NCBI GenBank assembly: GCA_041687095.1
Contig: JAWLCQ010000033.1
Location: 1 to 36,106 of the forward strand
Reading direction: 5' to 3'
Origin: JAWLCQ01 sp041687095
GTDB taxonomy: Bacteria; Planctomycetota; Phycisphaerae; SM23-33
DNA: 36,106 nt
Shown here: positions 17,471 to 25,820 of the stretch, piece after piece
How the letters are laid out: each line of letters opens with the position of its first letter
Position numbering within the stretch: the stretch's first letter is position 1
The notes under the pieces: generated by a model
What the model saw: the letters and a program-made list of their open reading frames with translations, nothing else
Database searches by the model: none
What the model was told of the DNA's origin: nothing
Translations under genes and position numbers: made by a program

Positions 17471-18089
17471 CGGGAAGCGGCGGGCGGATCGCATCCGCGG
17501 GCACTACATCCCCCGCCTCTCCCGCCGCACCGACTACCGCGCGCTGGACTGGGCGTCGGCGGGGTCGCAGGAGGCACGCTTCCGCGTCCTCGCCGACAAC
17601 GTCGACCTCGCGGGCAAGCGCCTGCTGGACGTCGGGGCCGGGCTGGGCCACCTCTGGGAGTACCTCAAGGACACCGGCGTGCCCGCGGACTACACGGGCG
17701 TCGATATCCTGCCCGAGATGGTCGAGCGGGCGCAAGCGCTGCATCCCGACGCCCGCTTCCTCCACGCCGACATCTTCCAGGACGCCCACCCCGTCTTCGA
17801 ACGCGAGAGCTTCGACGTCGCCTTCTGCTCGGGCGTGTTCAACCTGAACCTGGGGAACAACCACGAGTTCCTCGCCGCCGCCCTGCCGATGCTGCTGGAC
17901 CTGGTCCGCGAGCACGTGGTGATCAACCTCCTGCACGCCCGCGTGGGGTGGGACCCCCAAGACCGCTACTTCCACTTCCACCCCGACGAGGTCCTCGCCC
18001 TGGTGCGCCCCCTGCCCTGCGACGCCCGCCTCCTCGACGATTACCTGCCCAACGACTTCACCGTCATCCTCCGCAAGCGCACCTCGTGA
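17418..18089 (+). CDS. Class I SAM-dependent methyltransferase
   Basis: 223 residues. The SAM-binding glycine motif LLDVGAGLGHLWEYL is followed by the acidic residue of YTGVDILPEMVERA, then FLHADIF and FDVAFCSGVFNLNLGNN (motif IV region), the order of a Rossmann-fold class I methyltransferase. The substrate is not evident; the fold resembles small-molecule methyltransferases. The ATG at 17418, with GGAGAAGGG upstream, lies inside the preceding unknown gene, so translation is probably coupled. An upstream in-frame extension exists but is a shadow of that gene. Confidence 0.85.
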   Translation: MTWSRRRKSTPKGPSGSDGKRRADRIRGHYIPRLSRRTDYRALDWASAGSQEARFRVLADNVDLAGKRLLDVGAGLGHLWEYLKDTGVPADYTGVDILPEMVERAQALHPDARFLHADIFQDAHPVFERESFDVAFCSGVFNLNLGNNHEFLAAALPMLLDLVREHVVINLLHARVGWDPQDRYFHFHPDEVLALVRPLPCDARLLDDYLPNDFTVILRKRTS

Positions 18090-18150
18090 GGGGCGGGCTG
18101 CCCCCTACGATACTGACAGGGGCCTTTATGGGTGCCGGAAAGGAGCGACG

Positions 18151-19770
18151 ATGGCCCGGGTGGGCGCAGCATGGGTGATGGCGGCGGTGGGCGCGGCGGT
18201 GCTGGCGGGGGCGGGGGGCGTAGCGCGCGGGGACGGGAAGGCGTTCAGCGCGGCGACGTACGACGCAGCGAGCATCCCTGCCCAGCGGGCGATCCTCGCG
18301 TGGCGGGACGGGGTGGAGACGCTCGTCGTCGAGTCGCACGTCGTATCCAGATCGCCCGAGGTCGCCTGGGTCCTGCCCCTTCCCGCCGAGCCCACCTCGC
18401 TCGGGATCGCCGATCCCGGCACGCTCACCAGCGCCGCCCTCTGCCTCGCCCCCCGCCTCATCGACGACCTGCGTTCCTGGCGCAACTTCGTGTGGCTGCT
18501 GGGGGGGCTGCTGCTGCCCCCTGCCGCCGTCACGCTCTGCCTCCGCGACCCGCTCCGCCGCCAGCGCGTGCGCTCGCGGCTGCTGGTGGCGGAGTTCCTG
18601 CTGCTGGTGCTGGCGGTGGCGATGTTCGGCCCGGGGCTGTCGGGCCTGGAGTCGCCCACCGCCGCCGCACCGGTGAGCGAGACGGGCGTATCGCTGCTGG
18701 GGGCGAGGCGAGTGGGAAACTACGAGACCGCGGTCCTCGACGCCCGCGACGCCAACTCCCTCGATGCGTACCTGCGGGAGAACGGGTTCGGGGGACTCGA
18801 TGCGGGCGATCGGGCGGTGGTGACCGACTACCTCGTGCTGGGCTGGCGGATGATGGTCGCCCGCCTGGCGAAGGACGCCAACTCCGCCCTGCCCCACCCC
18901 ATCGTCGCGACGTTCCCCAGCGACGTGCCCGTCTACCCCATGCGCCTCACCGGGCAGTCGCACGCGCCCACGCGCGTCGAACTGTTCGTCATCGCCGATC
19001 GGCAGGTGGAGGCGGAGCATTTCACCCGCATCGCCGCTGACCGCTTCACGCTCCAGGAGGGAACGCAGTTCGTCGGTTCGCACTACGCCGGCAGCCGCGG
19101 GGACCTCTTCATCGGCAGCCCGGACCTGGCGAAGTGGATGTGGGACGGATGCGTGGTGACGGCGTTGCGGGGGAGGCTCAACCCGGGGCAGATGGACCGG
19201 GACGTGCGCCTTCGGCCGGTGGACGCCCCGCCCTACCGCGCCCGGGGATTCAGCCCCGCGGCCGTCCGCGACCTGTCGCTGACGGTGGCGGGGGGCGGGG
19301 CGGTGTTGGGGCTCGTCGGGGCGATGGTGCTGACGGGGAGGCGCCGGAGATCCCCCAGAGCGCCGCTGGCGGTGGCGACGTGCGTGCTGCTGGTGCTGGG
19401 GGCGGCGGGGGTGGTGCGACTGGTCGTGCCCGGGGAGCCCGTCCGTCGCGGGCGCTTCCTGCACCAGGCGGCGGCGGAGGCACGGATCCAGCGGTTGGAC
19501 ATGGGCGTGGCCAAGCTCGCGGTGACGGGTTTGCTCCCCGACCCGCTCACGCCCGACACGGCGGAACGCATCCCCTCGCTGCTGGCGGACGCGGGGCTGA
19601 TGCGGGAGGTCGTGAACCCCTTCACGGGGGAACCCATGCGAATGGAGCGGAGCCCGGGCAACTACTCGCTGCAGGTGATCAACGGGCGGGCGGAGATCTG
19701 CCTGTACGACACCATCGGGCGCCGGCGGCGGCTGGAGGCGTTCCGGGAGCAGGCGAATCGTCAGGAGTGA
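18151..19770 (+). CDS. DUF2330-like membrane protein with pilin-like C-terminal region
   Basis: 539 residues. A cleavable-looking signal sequence (1-27) is followed by AQRAILAWRDGVETLVVESHV and VAWVLPLPAEPTSLGI, the hallmark of DUF2330 proteins (secreted, unknown role). Unusually, hydrophobic segments interrupt and follow this domain (about 112-132, 148-167, 362-386 and 392-415). The last ~120 residues (QRLDMGVAKLA, VNPFTGEPMRMERSPGNYSL) resemble the globular end of type II secretion pseudopilins, though no prepilin cleavage site is present. AAGGAG lies 5 bp before ATG 18151. It stands alone, after the methyltransferase and before an independently promoted gene. Confidence 0.65.
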   Translation: MARVGAAWVMAAVGAAVLAGAGGVARGDGKAFSAATYDAASIPAQRAILAWRDGVETLVVESHVVSRSPEVAWVLPLPAEPTSLGIADPGTLTSAALCLAPRLIDDLRSWRNFVWLLGGLLLPPAAVTLCLRDPLRRQRVRSRLLVAEFLLLVLAVAMFGPGLSGLESPTAAAPVSETGVSLLGARRVGNYETAVLDARDANSLDAYLRENGFGGLDAGDRAVVTDYLVLGWRMMVARLAKDANSALPHPIVATFPSDVPVYPMRLTGQSHAPTRVELFVIADRQVEAEHFTRIAADRFTLQEGTQFVGSHYAGSRGDLFIGSPDLAKWMWDGCVVTALRGRLNPGQMDRDVRLRPVDAPPYRARGFSPAAVRDLSLTVAGGGAVLGLVGAMVLTGRRRRSPRAPLAVATCVLLVLGAAGVVRLVVPGEPVRRGRFLHQAAAEARIQRLDMGVAKLAVTGLLPDPLTPDTAERIPSLLADAGLMREVVNPFTGEPMRMERSPGNYSLQVINGRAEICLYDTIGRRRRLEAFREQANRQE

Positions 19771-19791
19771 TACAATTCGCCTCAGATTTCT

Positions 19792-19820
19792 TTGCCAAGT
19801 GCCTGCGCTCCCGATATGAT
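19792..19820 (+). promoter_or_regulatory. Promoter of the RRM protein gene
   Basis: TTGCCA (19792-19797) and TATGAT (19815-19820) are separated by the ideal 17 bp. Transcription would start near 19827, giving an untranslated leader of about 92 nt before GTG 19919. Such a leader could carry cold-shock-type or self-regulation. Confidence 0.6.
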
Positions 19821-19918
19821 GCTCTGCAATCCGGCGGTAGGCGCCGGAACGCCATGGTTCGCGTGCCGCCACCGGGCTGCGGAAGCTACGTTGGGGCACT
19901 GGATTGGGAGTGTCTGTC

Positions 19919-20212
19919 GTGAGAATCTACGTCGGAAATCTCAGCTACAACACCACGGAAGAGTCACTTCGCTCCGCCTTCGGGGAGTACGGCACGGTGG
20001 ACGAAGTCGCGATCATCACCGACCGTGAGACCGGCCGGGCCCGCGGGTTCGGGTTCGTGTCGATGTCCAACGACTCCGAGGCCCGCGAGGCCATCGAGGT
20101 CATGAACGGCAAGGAACTCGACGGGCGGACGCTCGTCGTGAACGAGGCGCGCGAGCGCACGGGCGGCGGCGGCGGCGGTGGGGGCGGCGGCGGGCGGCGC
20201 AATCAGTGGTAA
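19919..20212 (+). CDS. Small glycine-rich RRM RNA-binding protein
   Basis: 97 residues: one RNA recognition motif plus a Gly/Arg tail. RNP2 is IYVGNL (3-8) and RNP1 is RGFGFVSM, with the YNTTEESLRSAFGEYG helix between them; the end is an uninterrupted glycine run followed by RRNQW. Cyanobacteria and planctomycetes carry such eukaryote-like proteins, often cold-induced, acting on mRNA in the cytoplasm. GTG 19919 was chosen because GGGAG lies 8 bp upstream and the domain begins at once; TTG 19904 would add five residues. It is a monocistronic gene with its own promoter and terminator. Confidence 0.92.
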   Translation: MRIYVGNLSYNTTEESLRSAFGEYGTVDEVAIITDRETGRARGFGFVSMSNDSEAREAIEVMNGKELDGRTLVVNEARERTGGGGGGGGGGGRRNQW

Positions 20213-20263
20213 GCCCCTCCTGCCGGAACTCCTGCAACAACGGGGTTAGCTGAAGCGTATCCG

Positions 20264-20322
20264 GCCTCTCCGCCCGCGCGGGCTTTGGGCTTCGCGGGCG
20301 GAGAGGCGCGGTTCTCTTTTTC
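20264..20322 (+). terminator. Strong intrinsic terminator after the RRM gene
   Basis: A perfect 15-bp GC-rich stem (20264-20278 with 20293-20307, 14-nt loop) is followed by a T-rich tract (20311-20322). It lies 51 bp after the RRM stop codon and just before the convergent peptidase gene ends, and may stop transcription from both sides. Confidence 0.85.
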
Positions 20323-20333
20323 CCTCGCGGATT

Positions 20334-23300
20334 TTAGAGGTCCGCGCCTGCCGCCAGTTCCAGCACGTCCACGCCAACCGTCTCCTCGGACACGTAGCGG
20401 CCATTCACGCTCATGCCGTAATGCGTCCCCATAAGCGACAGGTCCTCCAGGTCGACCCGTCCATCGTACGTCATATCCCCCTGGCTCCACGTCTTCCCCG
20501 CCGCACCGTAGAACGTGCCCAGGATCGTCAGATCGTTCACGTCCACCATCCCATCGAGGTTCACGTCTCCGGCCAGGGCCACCAGCACGGGCAGTTCGAG
20601 ATCCTGGCCCAGCGGGACCCCCAGAGCGTTGCGCACGCCCACCCGCCCCAGCCGTGCCACGTACCGCCCCGCCGCACACCCCGCCCCCGACAGATCCCAC
20701 CGCGCGGTCAACGTCTGCGCGTCGTACTGCATCGTCCCCGCCGACAGGTCCTCGAATCGCCCCAGCGTCTCGTTGTACAGCGTCAGCGCCCCGGCCTCCA
20801 ATGAGGCCCGGACGTCTTCGCTGAACGTGATGCGCAGCGTGTCCAGCCGGTCCGGCGCCAGCCGCCCATCGTTGACCTCCGCCCCCACCACGGTCGGGGC
20901 CGCCAGTGCCTGCAGGATGACGGAACGGCCGTAGAAAGTGCCCAGCCGGGTCAGGTCGTCCAGACCGACGAACCCGTCGTAGGTCAGGTCGCCCTGGGCC
21001 CAGGACATCCCCGTACGCCCGTAGTAGCCCCCAATTACCGTCAGGTCATCCAGGTCCACGACCCCGTCCAGGTTCACGTCGCCCGGAAGGGCCACGTACA
21101 GCGGGGTCACGAAGTCGCCGCCCGGCCTCCCGTCGCCGTCGCCATCCAGCAGGCCCCCGGCCATGTCACGGATCCCCTCCGCCGGCAGCACCGCCCGATA
21201 GTACGCGGGCGGGAGCGTGACGGCGGACAGGTCCCAGCGGGCCGTCTGCGTCCGCAGATCGTAGCTGAACGTCGCGCCCGTCAGGTCCACCGGCATGCCG
21301 TACTCCGTGTCGTTCCATAGCGTCAGATCGCTCACGCCCACCGTGGCGGAGACGTCCTCGCTGAAGGTGAACGCCAGCGACGTCAGCTCGCTCGGACGGT
21401 TCGCCCCGCCGTTGCGGACCACCTCCGCCACCTGGGCGGGCGGGTCGACGAAGAACGGGCTCTCGGGATCCCCCAGCAGCGTGGCGGAGAAGAAGATCCA
21501 CCGCGCCATGCCGTACTGCGACGGGCGATCCATCTTGGAGTCGAAGTGCGCCTCGCCCGTGCGGACGATGTGCTCGTTGAAGATGGCGTCCCAGAACTCC
21601 AGGTTCCAGTAGTGGTTCCCGCCCGGGTACTCCCCGGGGGAGTACCATCCGTAGTGCGTGTTCAGGATGGCCGCCCACGCCCCGCGTTCGGCGGTGACGA
21701 GCGTCTCCCCGATGGCGTCGTTGGAGGCGAACTGTCCGGCGAAGCAGCCTTGGGAGTACAGGAGGAACGGGGCCTCGTTGGTCAGTCCGTGGATGTCGGC
21801 GGCGAGCATGTCCGCCACGCGGGACGCGGTGGAGTGCCCGAGGTGATTGGCGAACACCGGGCTGTTGTTCAACGCCGCCACCGTCCGCGCCAGCCCGCCC
21901 GTCCCATCGCGGTCATACACGGTCACATTCGTGTACCCCGAGGGCATGGTCGCGGACTGGATCGCGTCCATGGAGGTCGCGCCCCACGTCAGGGGGCTGC
22001 TGCTGAGCAGTTCCCCGATCCAGACGGCCGTGGTGGGGTTGGGCCCGGGCGAGAGTTCGTGCGCGATGGTCTTGGCGACGAAGCGGGCGGTTTCGGCGGA
22101 GGTGGAGACGGGCGCCCGGCCGACGAAGAGTTCCGGGGCGCGGTCCACGTCCCCCCCGTTGGCCCCGTCGGTCTCGCGGCCCCAGTAGGCGTCGTTGTTG
22201 GAATTGTACGGGCCATCAAGGCAGGCGAAGTACATGTCCGAGCTGAACTGCTCGGTGTACCCGTTGGCGAGGACGAGAACCGAACGCTGCGGCACCTGGT
22301 CCACGTCCCCGCCCAGCAGGACCCATCGGGCGCCCCAGTGGCGGTAGGCGTCGGTGAGGAACTCCCGGATGCGGCCGGCGGAGTCGTTCTCGCCCGCGAA
22401 GGAGGAGGTATAGTTCGCGTAGATGTACTCGGTGGTGACGATCGTGCCCGTGAGCCCGCGGGCGAGCTTGTGGTCCAGCAGCGGCTGAAAGGAACTCGCC
22501 AGCGCCCCGGAGGTTACGATCACGTACTCGTACTGCCCCACCGCCGGCAGGGCGTTCGGGGCGGGCTCGGCGGAGGGCTCAGCGAGGGGGCTGTAGACGG
22601 CGAGGGCGGAGTCGTTCTCCACCAGGTCCAGCACGCGATGGGCGTCGGCGGCGAGGGGGCGGACGGCGACGGACTCCCCGCCGGCCTCCAACTGCAGGGA
22701 CAGGCGGATGTCCTGATGGAAGGTCACGGTCCCGCTCGCACCGGCGTAGCTCACGGGGTAGACCTGGAGCACGGCGATGCGGTAGCCCCCGAGCGTCTCG
22801 GTGTAGTACTCGACGCACTGCCCGCGGGGGAACGACTCGCTGTACGCTGCTGCCACATCCCCCCCCGGTGCGGGCGTCCCGTACGGCAGCAGCACCGCCG
22901 CCGCCAGTGGCACCCCGTCCGCCAGCACCTGCCCCTCCCCCGCGGCCGCCGTCACCCCCGCCACCCGCGTCTGGGGGGGCAGCAGGACGCGGACGAGGCG
23001 GTAGGGCACGACGGGATCGGACTCCGACACCCACAGGTCCTCGCCCTCGAGCGTTACGGCGAACCCGCCTTCGGTCTGCGACAGCACGGGCGTGCCGGAG
23101 AAGTGCAACTGCAGTTCCGCGGATGGCCCCCCCGAGGGGTCGGAGCGGTGAAGCGGACTCACCCGATACCCGCTCCACTGGAACCGCTCAGTCGTGTCGG
23201 CCGCGGGGGTGAGGGCCCCCGCTGCGGCCAGCAGGTCCGCAAACGTTCCCCCCGCGTCCCCGCTCAACAGGAGGCGTGATTCGAGCGGCTCGATTCCGTT

Positions 23301-23336
23301 GCGGCTATGGGGGGCGGCTTTTGAGGCCCACTTCAT
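20334..23336 (-). CDS. Secreted C25 (gingipain-like) cysteine peptidase with two dockerin-like modules
   Basis: 1000 residues. Residues 15-27 hold the planctomycete N-terminal motif IEPLESRLLLSGD, associated with surface or secreted giant proteins. A propeptide-like region precedes the C25 peptidase domain (about 268-630), with the likely catalytic dyad His501 (NHLGHST) and Cys531 (YSQGCFAGQF). Two tandem modules follow (about 643-803 and 815-973). Each has a FSEDV-type beta domain ending in two calcium-loop dockerin-like repeats (DVNLDGVVDLDDL, DLTYDGFVGLDDL and equivalents). An extracellular protease docked to a surface partner is inferred. ATG 23336 has GGAG 6 bp upstream and precedes the sorting motif; the longer upstream frame is not conserved-looking. 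Confidence 0.88.
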   Translation of the reverse strand: MKWASKAAPHSRNGIEPLESRLLLSGDAGGTFADLLAAAGALTPAADTTERFQWSGYRVSPLHRSDPSGGPSAELQLHFSGTPVLSQTEGGFAVTLEGEDLWVSESDPVVPYRLVRVLLPPQTRVAGVTAAAGEGQVLADGVPLAAAVLLPYGTPAPGGDVAAAYSESFPRGQCVEYYTETLGGYRIAVLQVYPVSYAGASGTVTFHQDIRLSLQLEAGGESVAVRPLAADAHRVLDLVENDSALAVYSPLAEPSAEPAPNALPAVGQYEYVIVTSGALASSFQPLLDHKLARGLTGTIVTTEYIYANYTSSFAGENDSAGRIREFLTDAYRHWGARWVLLGGDVDQVPQRSVLVLANGYTEQFSSDMYFACLDGPYNSNNDAYWGRETDGANGGDVDRAPELFVGRAPVSTSAETARFVAKTIAHELSPGPNPTTAVWIGELLSSSPLTWGATSMDAIQSATMPSGYTNVTVYDRDGTGGLARTVAALNNSPVFANHLGHSTASRVADMLAADIHGLTNEAPFLLYSQGCFAGQFASNDAIGETLVTAERGAWAAILNTHYGWYSPGEYPGGNHYWNLEFWDAIFNEHIVRTGEAHFDSKMDRPSQYGMARWIFFSATLLGDPESPFFVDPPAQVAEVVRNGGANRPSELTSLAFTFSEDVSATVGVSDLTLWNDTEYGMPVDLTGATFSYDLRTQTARWDLSAVTLPPAYYRAVLPAEGIRDMAGGLLDGDGDGRPGGDFVTPLYVALPGDVNLDGVVDLDDLTVIGGYYGRTGMSWAQGDLTYDGFVGLDDLTRLGTFYGRSVILQALAAPTVVGAEVNDGRLAPDRLDTLRITFSEDVRASLEAGALTLYNETLGRFEDLSAGTMQYDAQTLTARWDLSGAGCAAGRYVARLGRVGVRNALGVPLGQDLELPVLVALAGDVNLDGMVDVNDLTILGTFYGAAGKTWSQGDMTYDGRVDLEDLSLMGTHYGMSVNGRYVSEETVGVDVLELAAGADL

Positions 23337-23591
23337 GTTCGTCTCCGGCGCCAGAGAACGCCCGTCCTTACGTTGCCGGGAAACGGCCAAACCAGAGAGC
23401 GCTCCCTCCCCAAGGCCCTCCGCATGTCCCGTCGCCTGCGCATGCGTGCGCGAAGAACTGCCCGTGAGCCCGCCGACTCGGAAAGCTGCCCCCCTGATTT
23501 CAGAGGCTTTCAGGCCCGAACGCCGCGACTGGGGCTCGCCGTAAAAAGTGACGCCTACGGCCTTCACCGTAGGGCATGGACAAGCTTATTC

Positions 23592-23609
23592 GATGAATTC
23601 GAATTCATC
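23592..23609. promoter_or_regulatory. Perfect 18-bp palindrome upstream of the class II aldolase
   Basis: GATGAATTCGAATTCATC is identical to its reverse complement and AT-rich in a very GC-rich genome. A further half-site, TGAATTC, lies at 23633-23639. It is about 90 bp upstream of the aldolase start, in a 360-bp gap (23337-23696) with no gene. A dimeric regulator's operator is the simplest reading. Confidence 0.55.
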
Positions 23610-23696
23610 AAGACCCGTTCCAGTAGGAAGCGTGAATTCCCATACTGGCAACCCGGGCGGGAAGTGTGCTCTAATCCCCCCCACAAGGAATCTAAC

Positions 23697-24602
23697 ATGG
23701 CCAAGACATTCGCAAGGGACATCGTGAACGCGGCCTGGCGGGCGCAGGTGCTGATCCCCGCATTCAACACGCCCTACCTGCCCGTGATGGCGCCGACCGT
23801 GCGAGCCCTGCGTGACGCGCGGTGCTTCGGGCTCATTGCCGTCGCGAGGCCCGAGTGGACCAAGTTCCAGGCCCACTCGATCCGCCACGTCCGCGACGAG
23901 TACGAACGCGTCAAGGACGAACGGTTCACCCGCCTGCACCTCGACCACGTCCCCGTCATCGACGAGGACGACCTGGAGGTGGACTGGCGGCCGATCCTCG
24001 CCGACGCGCTGCGCTTGGGCTATGAGTCGGTCATGATCGACGCCTCCCGCCTGCCCCTCGACGCCAACATCGCCGTCACCCGCGAGGTCGTCGAGATGGC
24101 CCGCGCCTACAACGTGCCCGTGGAGGCCGAACTGGGCGCGATCCTTGGGCACGGGGAGGGTCCCCTGCCCCCGTACGAGGAACTCTTCGCCTCGCGCAAG
24201 GGGTTCACCGATCCCGACGAGGCCCGCCGCTTCGTCGCGGAGACCGGTGCGGACTGGCTCTCCGTCGCCTTCGGGTCCGTCCACGGGGCGATCTCGGCCG
24301 CCCGCAAGCACGAGAAGAAGGTCGCCGCCCGCCTGGACATCGAGCACCTCGACCGCCTGTCGGCCGTCACGGGCGTTCCCCTCGTCCTGCACGGGGGGAC
24401 GGGCATCCCCAAGGCCTACGTGCTCCAGGCCGCCCGCCACGGGATCGCCAAGATCAACATCGCCGCCGCCACCCGCCAAGCCTACGAGTCCCACCTGCAG
24501 GAGTCCGTCGAGGCCGCCCAGCAGGCCGTCTACGAAACCGCTATGCGGATCCTGTGCGAGGACCTGGACCTGCAGAACACCATCGGCCGCCTACCGGTGT
24601 AG
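23697..24602 (+). CDS. Class II (zinc) fructose-bisphosphate-aldolase-family protein
   Basis: 301 residues with the class II aldolase barrel. Catalytic Asp83 and zinc ligand His84 are in HLDH; the other probable zinc ligands are His196 (GSVHG) and His232 (VLHGGTG). VEAELGAILGHGEG and SVMIDASRLPLDANI are also typical, and KINIAAATR ends the phosphate site. The substrate may be fructose- or tagatose-bisphosphate or another ketose: the family covers several, and the loop sequences (RPEWTKFQAHSIRHVRDEYE) diverge from standard FbaA, so I leave the symbol blank. AAGGA precedes ATG 23697. It appears monocistronic and possibly regulated through the 23592 palindrome. Confidence 0.85.
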   Translation: MAKTFARDIVNAAWRAQVLIPAFNTPYLPVMAPTVRALRDARCFGLIAVARPEWTKFQAHSIRHVRDEYERVKDERFTRLHLDHVPVIDEDDLEVDWRPILADALRLGYESVMIDASRLPLDANIAVTREVVEMARAYNVPVEAELGAILGHGEGPLPPYEELFASRKGFTDPDEARRFVAETGADWLSVAFGSVHGAISAARKHEKKVAARLDIEHLDRLSAVTGVPLVLHGGTGIPKAYVLQAARHGIAKINIAAATRQAYESHLQESVEAAQQAVYETAMRILCEDLDLQNTIGRLPV

Positions 24603-24604
24603 CG

Positions 24605-24697
24605 GGGCGCCCGGGGACCGCACCCCGGGAACGGTGACCACTTCGCGAACTCGCTTATCGGTCCCCCGCGCTTGCGGTGCTTGGGTCCCGGGGCGTC
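24605..24697. terminator. Imperfect inverted repeat between convergent genes
   Basis: CGCCCGGGGACC (from about 24608) is nearly complementary to GGTCCCGGGGCG (to about 24695), with further GC-rich pairing possible between. It sits between the aldolase and threonine aldolase stop codons and could end both transcripts, but there is no T-run. Confidence 0.3.
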
Positions 24698-24719
24698 CGG
24701 GATCCCGGCCCCTCCCCCG

Positions 24720-25748
24720 CTACTTCCGCGACGCCCGCACCGCTTCCAGCACGGGGGCGACCTGCTCCCCCGCGAACTCCAGGCTCGTGACCGCGCGGAT
24801 GGATCGGGGCCCCGTCGCCAGCATCAGCACCCCGCGTTGGGCGAGGCGCTCGACGAGGAGCGCCGCGGGCACGTCCCGCACACGGAAGATCACGATGTTC
24901 GTCTCCACCGTCGCCGGATCGATCTCGATCCCATCGATCTCCGCCAGGCCCTCGGCGAGCGCGCGGGCGTGGGCGTGGTCGTCGGGGAGGCGGGATCGGT
25001 GGTGGTCCAGCGCGTACAGCGCCCCGGCCGCGATGATCCCCGCCTGCCGCATCCCGCCCCCGAACATCTTGCGGAAGCGGCGGGCGCGATCGATGAACTC
25101 CGCCCCTCCCGCCAGGGCCGATCCCACCGGGGCCCCCAACCCCTTCGAGAAGCACACGCTGACCGAGTCGAAGTGCCTCGCGTACTCGCGCTCCGCAACG
25201 CCCGTGGCCACACACGCATTCCACAGCCTCGCCCCGTCCAGGTGCATCCGCAGCTCGTGCTCGCGGGCGGCGGAGGCGACGGCGGCGACCTGCGAAACGG
25301 GCCACACGCTGCCGCCCCCCCGGTTGTGCGTGTTCTCCAGGCACACCAGCCGCGCCCGCGGAAAATGCACGTTCCGCGCCCGCACGGCCGCGTGGAGGTC
25401 GTCCGGGGTGAACACGCCCCGCGCCCCCGGCAGGAGCCGACACATGAGCCCGCTCAAGGCGGCCGGGGCGCCGCCCTCGTAGTAGTAGATATGCGCCTCG
25501 GCGTCGAGGAGCACCTCGTCGCCCGGTTCGGTGTGGGTGCGGAGGGCCACCTGGTTGGTCATCGTGCCCGAGGGCATGTAGACGGCCGCCTCCATCCCCA
25601 GGATCTCCGCCGTCCGTCGTTCGAGTTCGTGGACCGTCGGATCGTCGCCCAGGACGTCGTCGCCCACGGGCGCCCCGGCCATCGCCGCCCGCATCTGGGG
25701 GGTAGGTTTCGTGATGGTGTCGCTGCGGAGGTCGATGATGGTCGGCAT
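24720..25748 (-). CDS. ltaE: Low-specificity L-threonine aldolase
   Basis: PLP enzyme cleaving L-threonine or allo-threonine to glycine and acetaldehyde. At 342 residues it has the family's usual length, the opening IDLRSDTITKPTPQMR, GDDVLGDDPTVHELE, the MPSGTMTN block that binds PLP phosphate, LENTHNRGGG, cofactor-contacting Asp171 (HLDGARLWN) and the Schiff-base Lys202 in CFSKGLGAPVGS. All expected residues are present. It ends convergently to the class II aldolase; the hydrolase at 25821 is upstream on the same strand, 72 bp away, so the two may be cotranscribed. Confidence 0.93.
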   Translation of the reverse strand: MPTIIDLRSDTITKPTPQMRAAMAGAPVGDDVLGDDPTVHELERRTAEILGMEAAVYMPSGTMTNQVALRTHTEPGDEVLLDAEAHIYYYEGGAPAALSGLMCRLLPGARGVFTPDDLHAAVRARNVHFPRARLVCLENTHNRGGGSVWPVSQVAAVASAAREHELRMHLDGARLWNACVATGVAEREYARHFDSVSVCFSKGLGAPVGSALAGGAEFIDRARRFRKMFGGGMRQAGIIAAGALYALDHHRSRLPDDHAHARALAEGLAEIDGIEIDPATVETNIVIFRVRDVPAALLVERLAQRGVLMLATGPRSIRAVTSLEFAGEQVAPVLEAVRASRK

Positions 25749-25820
25749 GTGTCGGTCCTCAAGCCAGGGCGATCAACTTCCCCATGGCGCCCGGCGGATT
25801 CTCGTTCTGAGACGCAACAG

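Noticed and set aside
23337..23567. Extension of the C25 peptidase to the upstream start at 23567
   Set aside because: The added 77 residues have no signal sequence, and the sorting motif IEPLESRLLLSG belongs near the N-terminus; ATG 23336 has GGAG at a proper distance.
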